Assembly (NCBI GenBank): GCA_018664365.1
Contig: JABJOK010000041.1
Location: 1 to 14,451 of the forward strand
Length of the DNA stretch: 14,451 nucleotides
Direction: 5' to 3'
DNA from: Candidatus Peregrinibacteria bacterium
Lineage (GTDB): Bacteria; Patescibacteriota; Gracilibacteria; UBA1369; LOWO2-01-FULL-3
A program made the position numbers and the translations under genes. The notes under the pieces were generated by a model. That model was not told the DNA's origin. It searched no databases and was given only the letters and a program-made list of their open reading frames with translations. Numbering within the stretch: position 1 is the first letter of the stretch; every line of letters begins with the position of its first letter. Shown piece by piece: positions 6,208 through 12,650 of the stretch.

Positions 6208-6975
6208 ATGATCTACGCATTGTTAGTAATCGGAGTCCTAGTCGTTTTGGCCATTGGTGTATACAACAGTCTGATAAGACTTAAAAACAAAGTTGATGAA
6301 GGATGGGCAGACATCGACACTCAATTAAAGAGAAGATATGACCTACTTCCAAATTTGGTAGAAACTGTAAAAGGATATGCAAAGCACGAGGAAGGGACTT
6401 TTGTAAAAGTAACTGAGGCTCGAACTGCAGCAATGGGAGCTCAAAATGTTCAAGATCAAGAAGCCGCAGAAAACATGTTAACTGGAGCTTTAAAAAGTAT
6501 CTTTGCATTGGCAGAAAATTATCCAGAATTGAAGGCGAATCAGAATTTCATGCAGCTACAAGAGACTCTTAACGAGATTGAAGAACACATTCAACTATCA
6601 AGACGTTACTACAATGCTACTGTTAGAGACTTCAACACAAAGATCGAAATATTCCCAAACAACCTACTCGCAGGAATGTTAGGCTTCAAAAAGCGTGAGT
6701 TCTTCCAAGCAAACGACGAAGAAAAGAAAAACGTAAAAGTAAGCTTCTCAGACGATAAAAAGGAAGAGGCTCCAAAAGAGACTGAAGCACCAAAAGAAGC
6801 TGCTCCTGCACCATCAGAAGAAGCAGAGAAGGCTCCTGAAGAGCCTAAGGAGGAAGCTAAGCCTGAAGAAGAAGCTCCAAAAGAAGAACCAAAGGAAGAA
6901 CCTAAAGAGGAAGCTAAGCCCGAAGAAGAAGCTCCAAAAGAAGAGAAGAAGGAAGAACCTCCAGCTCAGCAGTAA
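6208..6975 (+). CDS. lemA: LemA family membrane protein with long acidic tail
   Basis: The first 22 residues form one hydrophobic helix, followed by the LemA signature YNSLIRLKNKVDEGWADIDTQLKRRYDLLPNLVETVKGYAKHE and, later, SRRYYNATVRDFNTKIEIFPNNLLAGMLGF. LemA proteins are small helical, membrane-anchored proteins of unclear function, widespread in bacteria and in patescibacterial genomes. The folded core ends near residue 180, the normal family length. Residues 181-255 are an additional tail made almost wholly of Glu, Lys, Pro and Ala, with a near-perfect duplicated 19-residue unit. The tail is surely disordered. The gene stands alone between two intrinsic terminators. Confidence 0.9.
   Translation: MIYALLVIGVLVVLAIGVYNSLIRLKNKVDEGWADIDTQLKRRYDLLPNLVETVKGYAKHEEGTFVKVTEARTAAMGAQNVQDQEAAENMLTGALKSIFALAENYPELKANQNFMQLQETLNEIEEHIQLSRRYYNATVRDFNTKIEIFPNNLLAGMLGFKKREFFQANDEEKKNVKVSFSDDKKEEAPKETEAPKEAAPAPSEEAEKAPEEPKEEAKPEEEAPKEEPKEEPKEEAKPEEEAPKEEKKEEPPAQQ
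6853..6947 (+). repeat. 57-base in-frame tandem repeat in the lemA tail
   Basis: The segment beginning GAAGCTAAGCC at 6853 recurs at 6910, exactly 57 bases (19 codons) later, with only synonymous or near-synonymous changes over about 38 bases. It encodes EAKPEEEAPKEE twice, within a wider EAPKE-rich region. Its in-frame length and codon drift suggest an old slippage or duplication that expanded the disordered tail. Confidence 0.75.
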
Positions 6976-6981
6976 GGAGTG

Positions 6982-7010
6982 TTGACAAAACAAGACTTAA
7001 AGGGGACAAT
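6982..7010 (+). promoter_or_regulatory. Candidate promoter for the paralog pair, embedded in the lemA terminator
   Basis: A perfect TTGACA (6982-6987) is followed after 17 bases by GACAAT (7005-7010, 4 of 6 matches). The -10 would lie in the stem and loop of the lemA terminator, and transcription would begin near 7017, in its 3' arm, leaving a leader of about 18 bases before the ATG at 7035. Overlap of a terminator and the next promoter saves space. The weak -10 makes this uncertain. Confidence 0.4.
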
Positions 7011-7023
7011 GGTCCCCTTTTTT
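6999..7023 (+). terminator. Perfect intrinsic terminator after lemA
   Basis: AAAGGGGAC (6999-7007) and GTCCCCTTT (7012-7020) are perfect complements around an AATG loop, and the T run continues to 7023. A nine-pair stem with four G-C pairs in a row and six terminal T residues is a textbook Rho-independent terminator. It ends only 11 bases before the next start codon. Confidence 0.88.
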
Positions 7024-7034
7024 AATAAATCAAA

Positions 7035-7769
7035 ATGACAGAAATAGCAGAACCAAAGACCACCAAGAATCAAGAAATTATAGAAAATAAATTTCAAAAT
7101 TTATCAGCAGAAATTCTAGAAGCACTACGCACAATATTTGAAATACAAAAATTGGTAAACGCAGCCTGTCTAAAAAGCGCTGTTCTAGATATGGAGTCTG
7201 ACCAGTTTGGTGACACAGAAAGCTCTGCTCATTCGTTCAACGGAATAAGAGCTGGAGAAATAGCCCAAAACCGATTTGGAGATAGAACCCAAAATCTAAA
7301 CGCAGAAATAACAAAAGCTGGAACACCTCAAGTTCATTTAAGAACAGAGCATTCTAAGGGATCAATCCGTAGAATAGGGTCAGACTATAATGATGAGACT
7401 ATAACTATTACTCCAGAAGATTACGTAGTTACAAGAACAGCAATTAGAAAAAGTCTTGCAGGTATTATACAAAATATGATTGCCATAAGATCACCACAAC
7501 TAAGTCATGACAAAACCATCGCTGCAGAAACAGTATATTCAGATCCTGAAATAAATAATGAAACTGAAAAGAAGTTCTCAAGAAGAACTCCTGGAAGCAA
7601 ACATACGTTAAGAAAAGAACCAGGACGTATAATAAATGGATGGGAAATTTCCGTAGACACTCTTCAAGGCAGAAATTTAATGAGTCTTCTCAAAGACTTT
7701 CACGAAAACCTTGTTCAAGCCGCAGAAGGAAATCTTGTCACAATACCTGAAAATTTAAAAACTCTATAA
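7035..7769 (+). CDS. Hypothetical protein, first of a tandem paralog pair
   Basis: A 244-residue protein with no signal peptide or membrane helix, and no family I recognise. It begins with a polar Thr/Glu/Lys-rich tail, then a helix FQNLSAEILEALRTIFEIQK, a variable polar middle part, a segment HSKGSIRRIGSDYNDETITI followed by TPEDYVVTRTAIRK, and a closing region DFHENLVQAAEGNLVTIPENL. These three blocks recur in the same order in the next gene, so the two are duplicates that have diverged strongly. There are no cysteine clusters, nucleotide-binding loops or other catalytic signatures that I can see. The ATG follows an A-rich leader without a Shine-Dalgarno sequence, 11 bases after the lemA terminator. 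The next gene follows after 10 bases, so the pair should form one transcript. Confidence 0.7.
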   Translation: MTEIAEPKTTKNQEIIENKFQNLSAEILEALRTIFEIQKLVNAACLKSAVLDMESDQFGDTESSAHSFNGIRAGEIAQNRFGDRTQNLNAEITKAGTPQVHLRTEHSKGSIRRIGSDYNDETITITPEDYVVTRTAIRKSLAGIIQNMIAIRSPQLSHDKTIAAETVYSDPEINNETEKKFSRRTPGSKHTLRKEPGRIINGWEISVDTLQGRNLMSLLKDFHENLVQAAEGNLVTIPENLKTL

Positions 7770-7779
7770 AACATCAACA

Positions 7780-8505
7780 ATGACTGCAGAAAGCACATCA
7801 CCAACGACAACAGAAAATCTTTTACCATCTGGATTTGAACAAACTTCTCCAGAAATAAAACAAATTCTAGAAACAATTCTAAGGATACAAGAATTTGTAG
7901 ATAAATTCGCAAGAGAGGTTTATACAGATAATCTAAATAGACCAACTGCTGAGCCTCCCCTACTAAGAAATGCTCGAGCCAATTCAGATATAGGACAAGC
8001 AAACGACGCAAAAACATTCAAGTTAGATGATCGAACTCAAACAATAATCATAGACGAAGAAAAACCAGCTATAGAACTAGATACTCACATAAATAAAGGA
8101 GGACGATGGCCTCGAAAAGGAAGTCACAATACAGAATCATTAAGGGTAACGCCCACACACTATGAAATTTCCAGACTTGCTCAAACAAAAGCATGGAGAG
8201 ACTCGAATCAAAGACGTTTAAGTGCATCAACTCTTCAAATTCCACATGAAGAAACAGCACAGCTTGGAAAAAGCGCATATCACATTGGTTGGAAAAAAAC
8301 AGATGATGACAAAATGTCTTTTGATGAAATAAGAAAAGTTGGAATAATTACAACCAACGATAATCAAAGAATTGAAGTAAGACATCCTGATGGACAAGAC
8401 GTTCAAGAAGTTCTTACAGAATTCCACAGAAAATTAGTAGAAGCATGTAAAGGTCGCTTCATCGATCTGCCCGAAGAACTAGAAAGACTAGACCTGGCAT
8501 CTTAA
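7780..8505 (+). CDS. Hypothetical protein, second of a tandem paralog pair
   Basis: A 241-residue soluble protein of unknown function, paralogous to its upstream neighbour. Shared blocks are the N-terminal helix FEQTSPEIKQILETILRIQE, the central KGGRWPRKGSHNTESLRV followed by TPTHYEISRLAQTKA, and the C-terminal EFHRKLVEACKGRFIDLPEE. The most conserved points are the 'S-x-EI' helix start, the 'KG-x(9,11)-E-x-(I/L)-x-(I/V)-TP-x(2)-Y' segment and the 'L-x2-FH-x2-LV-x-A-x2-G' helix, followed by a Pro-Glu pair. Both termini begin with MT and a Thr/Ser/Glu-rich tail. Start is 10 bases after the first paralog. The stop TAA shares bases with the stop of convergent uvrB (TTAA at 8502-8505). Confidence 0.7.
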   Translation: MTAESTSPTTTENLLPSGFEQTSPEIKQILETILRIQEFVDKFAREVYTDNLNRPTAEPPLLRNARANSDIGQANDAKTFKLDDRTQTIIIDEEKPAIELDTHINKGGRWPRKGSHNTESLRVTPTHYEISRLAQTKAWRDSNQRRLSASTLQIPHEETAQLGKSAYHIGWKKTDDDKMSFDEIRKVGIITTNDNQRIEVRHPDGQDVQEVLTEFHRKLVEACKGRFIDLPEELERLDLAS

Positions 8506-10481
8506 AAACCAAACTCTTCTTTAAGAGAATCGATCTCGTCACGGAGTTCTGCAGCCTTTTCAAACTCAAGGTTCTGACTAGCGATCTCCATTTTTTGCTC
8601 GTAAACTTTAATAATTCTCTTGGCTTCATCTTGAGGGATTTTCTTGAGATCAAGACCACGATCAGATTTGCTCTGCTTCTTTCCACCAAATTTAGAAATA
8701 TCTCTAATAGATTTTTTAATAGTAGCAGGGGTAATTCCGTGCTCTTTGTTGTACTGAGTCTGCTTTTCACGGCGGCGCTCAGTTTCTGAAATCGCCTTAT
8801 CCATTGCATCAGTTATTTTGTCCGCATACATAACCACATGTCCATTCACATTACGCGCCGCCCTACCAATATTCTGTACTAGCGCACTCTCACTTCTAAG
8901 GAAACCTTGCTTATCAGCATCCAGAATCGCAACAAACGAAACCTCAGGAAGATCAAGTCCCTCCCTAAGCAGATTAATCCCCACCAAAACATCAAATTTA
9001 CCAAGACGCAGATCTCTAAGAATCTCAATTCTCTCAATTGTATCAATATCAGAATGCAGATAACGCACACGCATATCCGCCTCCGTTAAGAAGTCCGTTA
9101 AATCCTCTGCACTTCGCTTAGTAAGAGTAGTAATAAGCACACGTTCACCTGCCTTAACAGTCTTTCCAATTTCACCAAGAAGATTCTCAATCTGCCCTTT
9201 TGTAGGACGAACCTCGACCTTTGGATCTATTAATCCAGTCGGCCTCACAACCTGTTCCACAATAGACTTTTTAGGAACTCGCGCGGTCTCATATTTTCCA
9301 GGAGTAGCCGAAACAAAAACAGTATTATTCATATATTCTTCAAACTCTTCAAATTTAAGAGGTCTATTATCATACGCAGAAGGAAGCCTGAATCCATGCT
9401 CAATCAAAGTCTGCTTACGAGATAGGTTTCCGTTATGCATCCCCCCAATTTGTGGAATTGTCATATGTGACTCATCCGCGAACAAAATAAAATCATCCGG
9501 CATGTAATCCATCAAAGTTGTTGGCCTCTCACCCGGCTTATTTCCACTTAAATAACGTGTGTAGTTCTCAATTCCATTACAGTAACCCGTTTCCTGAAGG
9601 ATCTCTAAATCGTATTCAGTTCTAGTTTTAATTCTTTCAGCTTCAAGATTTCTTCCCTGCTTTCTAAGCTCGTTATATCGGAGAGCCAAATCCTTCTCAA
9701 TTCCACCAATAGCTCCTTTGATCTTCTCTTCTGTAGTCACAGCATGCTTTGCTGGGAAAACAGTTATGCTCTCAAGCTCGTTCTGAAGTTCTCCGGTAAA
9801 TGGCTCCACTTCAGAAATTGCTTCGATCTCATCGCCAAAAAACTCAACTCTATAAATTGTATCCCTATCTGGAGGAAAAATTTCAACAACATCTCCCAAG
9901 ACATGGAACATGCTGTTCTTGAATTCCATGTGAGAACGAGTGTATTGAAGATCAGTAAGACGACGAAGAAGCTTATCTCTTTGAATTGTCTCCCCTACCT
10001 TAAGAGTAGTTGCCAATTTTTGATAAGAATCCACATCACCAAGTCCATAAATACAAGAAACTGAAGCTACGATCAGCACATCGCGCCGACTCAGAAGATT
10101 ATTTGTCGCTGCATGTCTAAACTTATCGATTTCTTCATTAATAGAAGCATCCTTTTCAATATATGAGTCAGTCGCTGGCATATAAGCTTCCGGCTGATAA
10201 TAATCATAATAAGAAACAAAGTACGAAATGGCATTATCTGGAAAAAATTCCTGAAACTCACTACACAGCTGTGCAGCCAAAGTCTTATTATGCGCAAGCA
10301 CCAAAGTAGGCCTCTGCACAGCCTCAACAACCTTCGCCATTGTAAAAGTTTTTCCAGAACCAGTAACTCCAAGCAGAGTCTGATGTTTTTCCTTTTTATC
10401 AAGCCCCTTAACAAGAGCTTCAATCGCCGCCGGCTGATCCCCCTTCGGAGTCATTTCTGATTTTAACTTAAACTTCTTCAT
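8502..10481 (-). CDS. uvrB: Excinuclease ABC subunit B
   Basis: Helicase-like DNA damage-verification subunit of nucleotide excision repair; with UvrA it loads on DNA, opens the lesion and recruits UvrC. The 659 residues are near the usual length. The Walker A loop GVTGSGKT is at 38-45, the lesion-probing beta hairpin region SYYDYYQPEAYMPATDSYIE near 90-109, VASVSCIYGLG at 138-148, the DESH Walker B box at 336-339, then SATPGKYE near 391. Helicase motifs INLLREGLDLPEVSFVAILDADKQGF and QNIGRAARN lie in the second half. The C-terminal UVR domain, which contacts UvrC, is at about 623-657 (EQKMEIASQNLEFEKAAELRDEI). uvrA and uvrC are not in the window. The ATG has no Shine-Dalgarno site and lies 71 bp from the divergent lipoprotein gene. 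No convincing SOS box was seen. Confidence 0.97.
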   Translation of the reverse strand: MKKFKLKSEMTPKGDQPAAIEALVKGLDKKEKHQTLLGVTGSGKTFTMAKVVEAVQRPTLVLAHNKTLAAQLCSEFQEFFPDNAISYFVSYYDYYQPEAYMPATDSYIEKDASINEEIDKFRHAATNNLLSRRDVLIVASVSCIYGLGDVDSYQKLATTLKVGETIQRDKLLRRLTDLQYTRSHMEFKNSMFHVLGDVVEIFPPDRDTIYRVEFFGDEIEAISEVEPFTGELQNELESITVFPAKHAVTTEEKIKGAIGGIEKDLALRYNELRKQGRNLEAERIKTRTEYDLEILQETGYCNGIENYTRYLSGNKPGERPTTLMDYMPDDFILFADESHMTIPQIGGMHNGNLSRKQTLIEHGFRLPSAYDNRPLKFEEFEEYMNNTVFVSATPGKYETARVPKKSIVEQVVRPTGLIDPKVEVRPTKGQIENLLGEIGKTVKAGERVLITTLTKRSAEDLTDFLTEADMRVRYLHSDIDTIERIEILRDLRLGKFDVLVGINLLREGLDLPEVSFVAILDADKQGFLRSESALVQNIGRAARNVNGHVVMYADKITDAMDKAISETERRREKQTQYNKEHGITPATIKKSIRDISKFGGKKQSKSDRGLDLKKIPQDEAKRIIKVYEQKMEIASQNLEFEKAAELRDEIDSLKEEFGF

Positions 10482-10510
10482 AAACTTAAATACAGTAGAG
10501 AAATAGTAAC

Positions 10511-10527
10511 ATAACCCGTGTTATAAT
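10511..10527 (+). promoter_or_regulatory. Extended -10 promoter for the lipoprotein gene, with dyad
   Basis: TG-T-TATAAT (10519-10527) is a perfect extended -10 element, so a -35 is not required and none is visible. Transcription would begin near 10534, about 19 bases before the ATG at 10553. The leader is A/C-rich and contains no G. A perfect dyad, ATAAC and GTTAT around CCGT (10511-10524), overlaps the element and could be an operator acting on this promoter and on divergent uvrB. Confidence 0.6.
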
Positions 10528-10552
10528 CAACCCACCACTAACAAATACCCCT

Positions 10553-11815
10553 ATGAAAAACACAATCAAATTCCTGATTATCTTTACGCTCCTTTTAACA
10601 ACAGCGTGCAACGATACCAACCAACCTGCTAGCAACAACTCAGATGAAACGTCCGAAAATCTTCGCAACGTAACTCTCGATAACTCAGACTGGCTTTTAT
10701 ACACACCAGATTTTGAAGCAGGTCTTAGGTTTGATGGCAACGAAGGAGTTCTTTCATTTATAGGAAACACAGAAGAAGCTCTAGGAACTCCAAGCCTATA
10801 CACTACAGATTCAGAAACCGGAGATCGACTAGACATAACCATGGACGACCTAGATCTAACTGAAGAAGAAGAGCGCTCAGTAACATTTCCCGGAGAAAAC
10901 GCTCCTGGAGAAAATGATTACATAGGAATGGAAATAGACGGAGAAGAAGTCGGTGGATTTCATTCAAAATCGCTTCCAATGCTAAGCCCATTCGCCCCCT
11001 TCCCAGATAACCCTCAAACGGTTCGACCAACCTCAGGAATTTGGGATTTCACAATGACAATAACAACTGCGGGTCTTTCAGGCGCAAAATGCCCACAAGG
11101 AATGAGAACTATGACTACAACAGGACAAGGAAACTTAAACGTAACTCCTGACGGACTAAACGCAGAAATGATAATGGACGGACAAAACGTAGATTTCTAT
11201 AGAGTCGCAATCACAGACACTCAGTACGAAAGCTTCGAAATGCCATTCCCAGCCTTCGACGAAAACGGAAACGGAGTGACGGGCCTAGCTTCCTACAAAT
11301 TCACCGCACTTGATCAAGAATCAATAGAAGGAGAATTATTTTGGGACAACACTGTTGGATGTACAGGAACTTATCCATTTGGAATGGAACTTGTACTAGC
11401 AACCGAAATACCTCCATATGTACCTGCTCAAGGAATGTGGGACTTATCAATTTCACCATTTATTTGTGGAAACACTCCTGTTGACCCAGTAACCCTTTCG
11501 AATATTCCATGGGGACCAGGAATGCTATCTGTTTCAGGAGGCGGACCTGTTCCAATGACACTCTCAATGAGCACTGCACACAGTCCACTAACACTAATGC
11601 AAACTGCAGATTCAAATTTTTATACATCCCTAGTCCCAAATATGCTATTCGGAACTGTTATGTCTCCACCAATACCTCCGCTTCCTCCAATGCCTGTTAC
11701 ACTAAGCGGAACATTTCAAGGATGGGCACAATCAGAAAACTCAATCATCGGAGTGGTAACAGGATTTGGAACAAACGGATGTACATTCACTGCACCATTC
11801 ACAATGAGCCAATAA
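10553..11815 (+). CDS. Lipoprotein with a duplicated C-terminal domain
   Basis: A 420-residue secreted lipoprotein of unknown function. The signal peptide has KNTIK at its N-terminus, then a hydrophobic core and LLLTTAC, so Cys19 should be lipid-modified after signal peptidase II cleavage. A polar Asn/Asp/Ser/Glu-rich linker follows. The region to about residue 150 is acidic and unrecognised. Two homologous units of about 120-125 residues follow, 162-283 and 294-420. Each starts with G-x-WD, has a Cys 11-16 residues later (Cys180, Cys305), and ends with an ES/NSI-x-G strand and a GCT-x-T-x-PF-x-M motif (Cys270, Cys410). One disulphide per unit and a beta-sandwich or lipocalin-like fold are plausible. 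Base usage matches the neighbours. The next gene begins 13 bases after its TAA stop. Confidence 0.75.
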   Translation: MKNTIKFLIIFTLLLTTACNDTNQPASNNSDETSENLRNVTLDNSDWLLYTPDFEAGLRFDGNEGVLSFIGNTEEALGTPSLYTTDSETGDRLDITMDDLDLTEEEERSVTFPGENAPGENDYIGMEIDGEEVGGFHSKSLPMLSPFAPFPDNPQTVRPTSGIWDFTMTITTAGLSGAKCPQGMRTMTTTGQGNLNVTPDGLNAEMIMDGQNVDFYRVAITDTQYESFEMPFPAFDENGNGVTGLASYKFTALDQESIEGELFWDNTVGCTGTYPFGMELVLATEIPPYVPAQGMWDLSISPFICGNTPVDPVTLSNIPWGPGMLSVSGGGPVPMTLSMSTAHSPLTLMQTADSNFYTSLVPNMLFGTVMSPPIPPLPPMPVTLSGTFQGWAQSENSIIGVVTGFGTNGCTFTAPFTMSQ

Positions 11816-11828
11816 ATTTAACGCCACT

Positions 11829-12650
11829 ATGAAAATATTAGATTTTGCAATTCAGACAGCCGAAAAAGCAGGAAAACTTATTCTCAAACAAGAAAAGGAA
11901 ACTCTTCAGATAGATGAAAAAACAAACAACAATGATCTTGTTACTAATGTAGACAAGGCTTCCGAAGCCCTAATCATCAAAGAAATCCAAAAAGAATATC
12001 CCTCGCATGCAATTCTTGCAGAAGAATCTGCAAATCTAGAAAATCAGGCAGAAAAATATGCACAAGCTAAGTACATTTGGATAATTGATCCTATCGATGG
12101 AACAACAAATTTCGCACACGGCCTTCCACTCTACTCAGTCTCAATCGGAGTGTTCAAAACTGAATCAAAAGAGAGCTCAAAGAACTTTGAATACATAACA
12201 GGAGAACTTGTTGCAGGAGTAGTACACGCACCACGCCTACGAGAAACATTTTCAGCATACAAAGGTAAAGGAGCACGGCTGAATGGCAAAAAAATTCACG
12301 TATCAAAAAGAACCCCTATCAAAAACTGTCTAACAGTAACAGGATTCCCTACTAAGGATCGCGAAAGAAACCTTCCATACTTTCAAGCAATGCTCTCAGA
12401 CTGTCGCGCAGTACGCCGCCTCGGATCAGCCGCACTTGATCTATGTTACATAGCATGTGGTCGATTTGACGCATATTGGGAGTTCGGACTAAAACCTTGG
12501 GACGTTGCAGCAGGCAGCCTAATCGTTGAAGAGGCCGGTGGAAAAGCTACCGACACCTATGGCGAAACACTCGACCTCTTTGGCCAAGACATCCTCGCAA
12601 CAAACGGACTTGTTCACAAAGAAGTCATTACAAAATTCAAAAAACTATAG
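11829..12650 (+). CDS. Inositol monophosphatase family protein
   Basis: A metal-dependent sugar/inositol phosphatase of the FIG superfamily, 273 residues, close to the family norm. Ligands for the Mg ions are visible: Glu65 and Glu66 in AILAEESA, the signature IDPIDGTTNFAHGLP with Asp87 and Asp90, and Asp225 in WDVAAGSLIVEEAGG. The N-terminal TNNNDLVTNVDKASEALI is also typical. Members hydrolyse myo-inositol phosphates, and some act on 3'-phosphoadenosine 5'-phosphate or fructose 1,6-bisphosphate; the substrate cannot be fixed here, so no symbol is given. A charged insertion (KTESKESSKNFEYI, about residues 110-123) lengthens the usual loop. It lies 13 bases after the lipoprotein gene, so they probably share a transcript. 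Its stop TAG overlaps the stop of the convergent minus-strand gene. Confidence 0.88.
   Translation: MKILDFAIQTAEKAGKLILKQEKETLQIDEKTNNNDLVTNVDKASEALIIKEIQKEYPSHAILAEESANLENQAEKYAQAKYIWIIDPIDGTTNFAHGLPLYSVSIGVFKTESKESSKNFEYITGELVAGVVHAPRLRETFSAYKGKGARLNGKKIHVSKRTPIKNCLTVTGFPTKDRERNLPYFQAMLSDCRAVRRLGSAALDLCYIACGRFDAYWEFGLKPWDVAAGSLIVEEAGGKATDTYGETLDLFGQDILATNGLVHKEVITKFKKL

Noticed and set aside
8513..8527. Small hairpin CTCTT-CTTT-AAGAG near the end of uvrB, followed on the minus strand by a broken T run, as a uvrB terminator.
   Set aside because: Only five weak pairs, located inside the last coding codons, with a T run interrupted by GG; too weak to call.
8818..9063. Plus-strand open frame opposite uvrB, and other open frames opposite argG, rmlB, the paralogs and the lipoprotein.
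   Set aside because: They lie opposite or out of frame within clearly conserved genes, and their translations are Leu/Ser/Arg/Ile-rich low-quality sequence typical of shadow frames.
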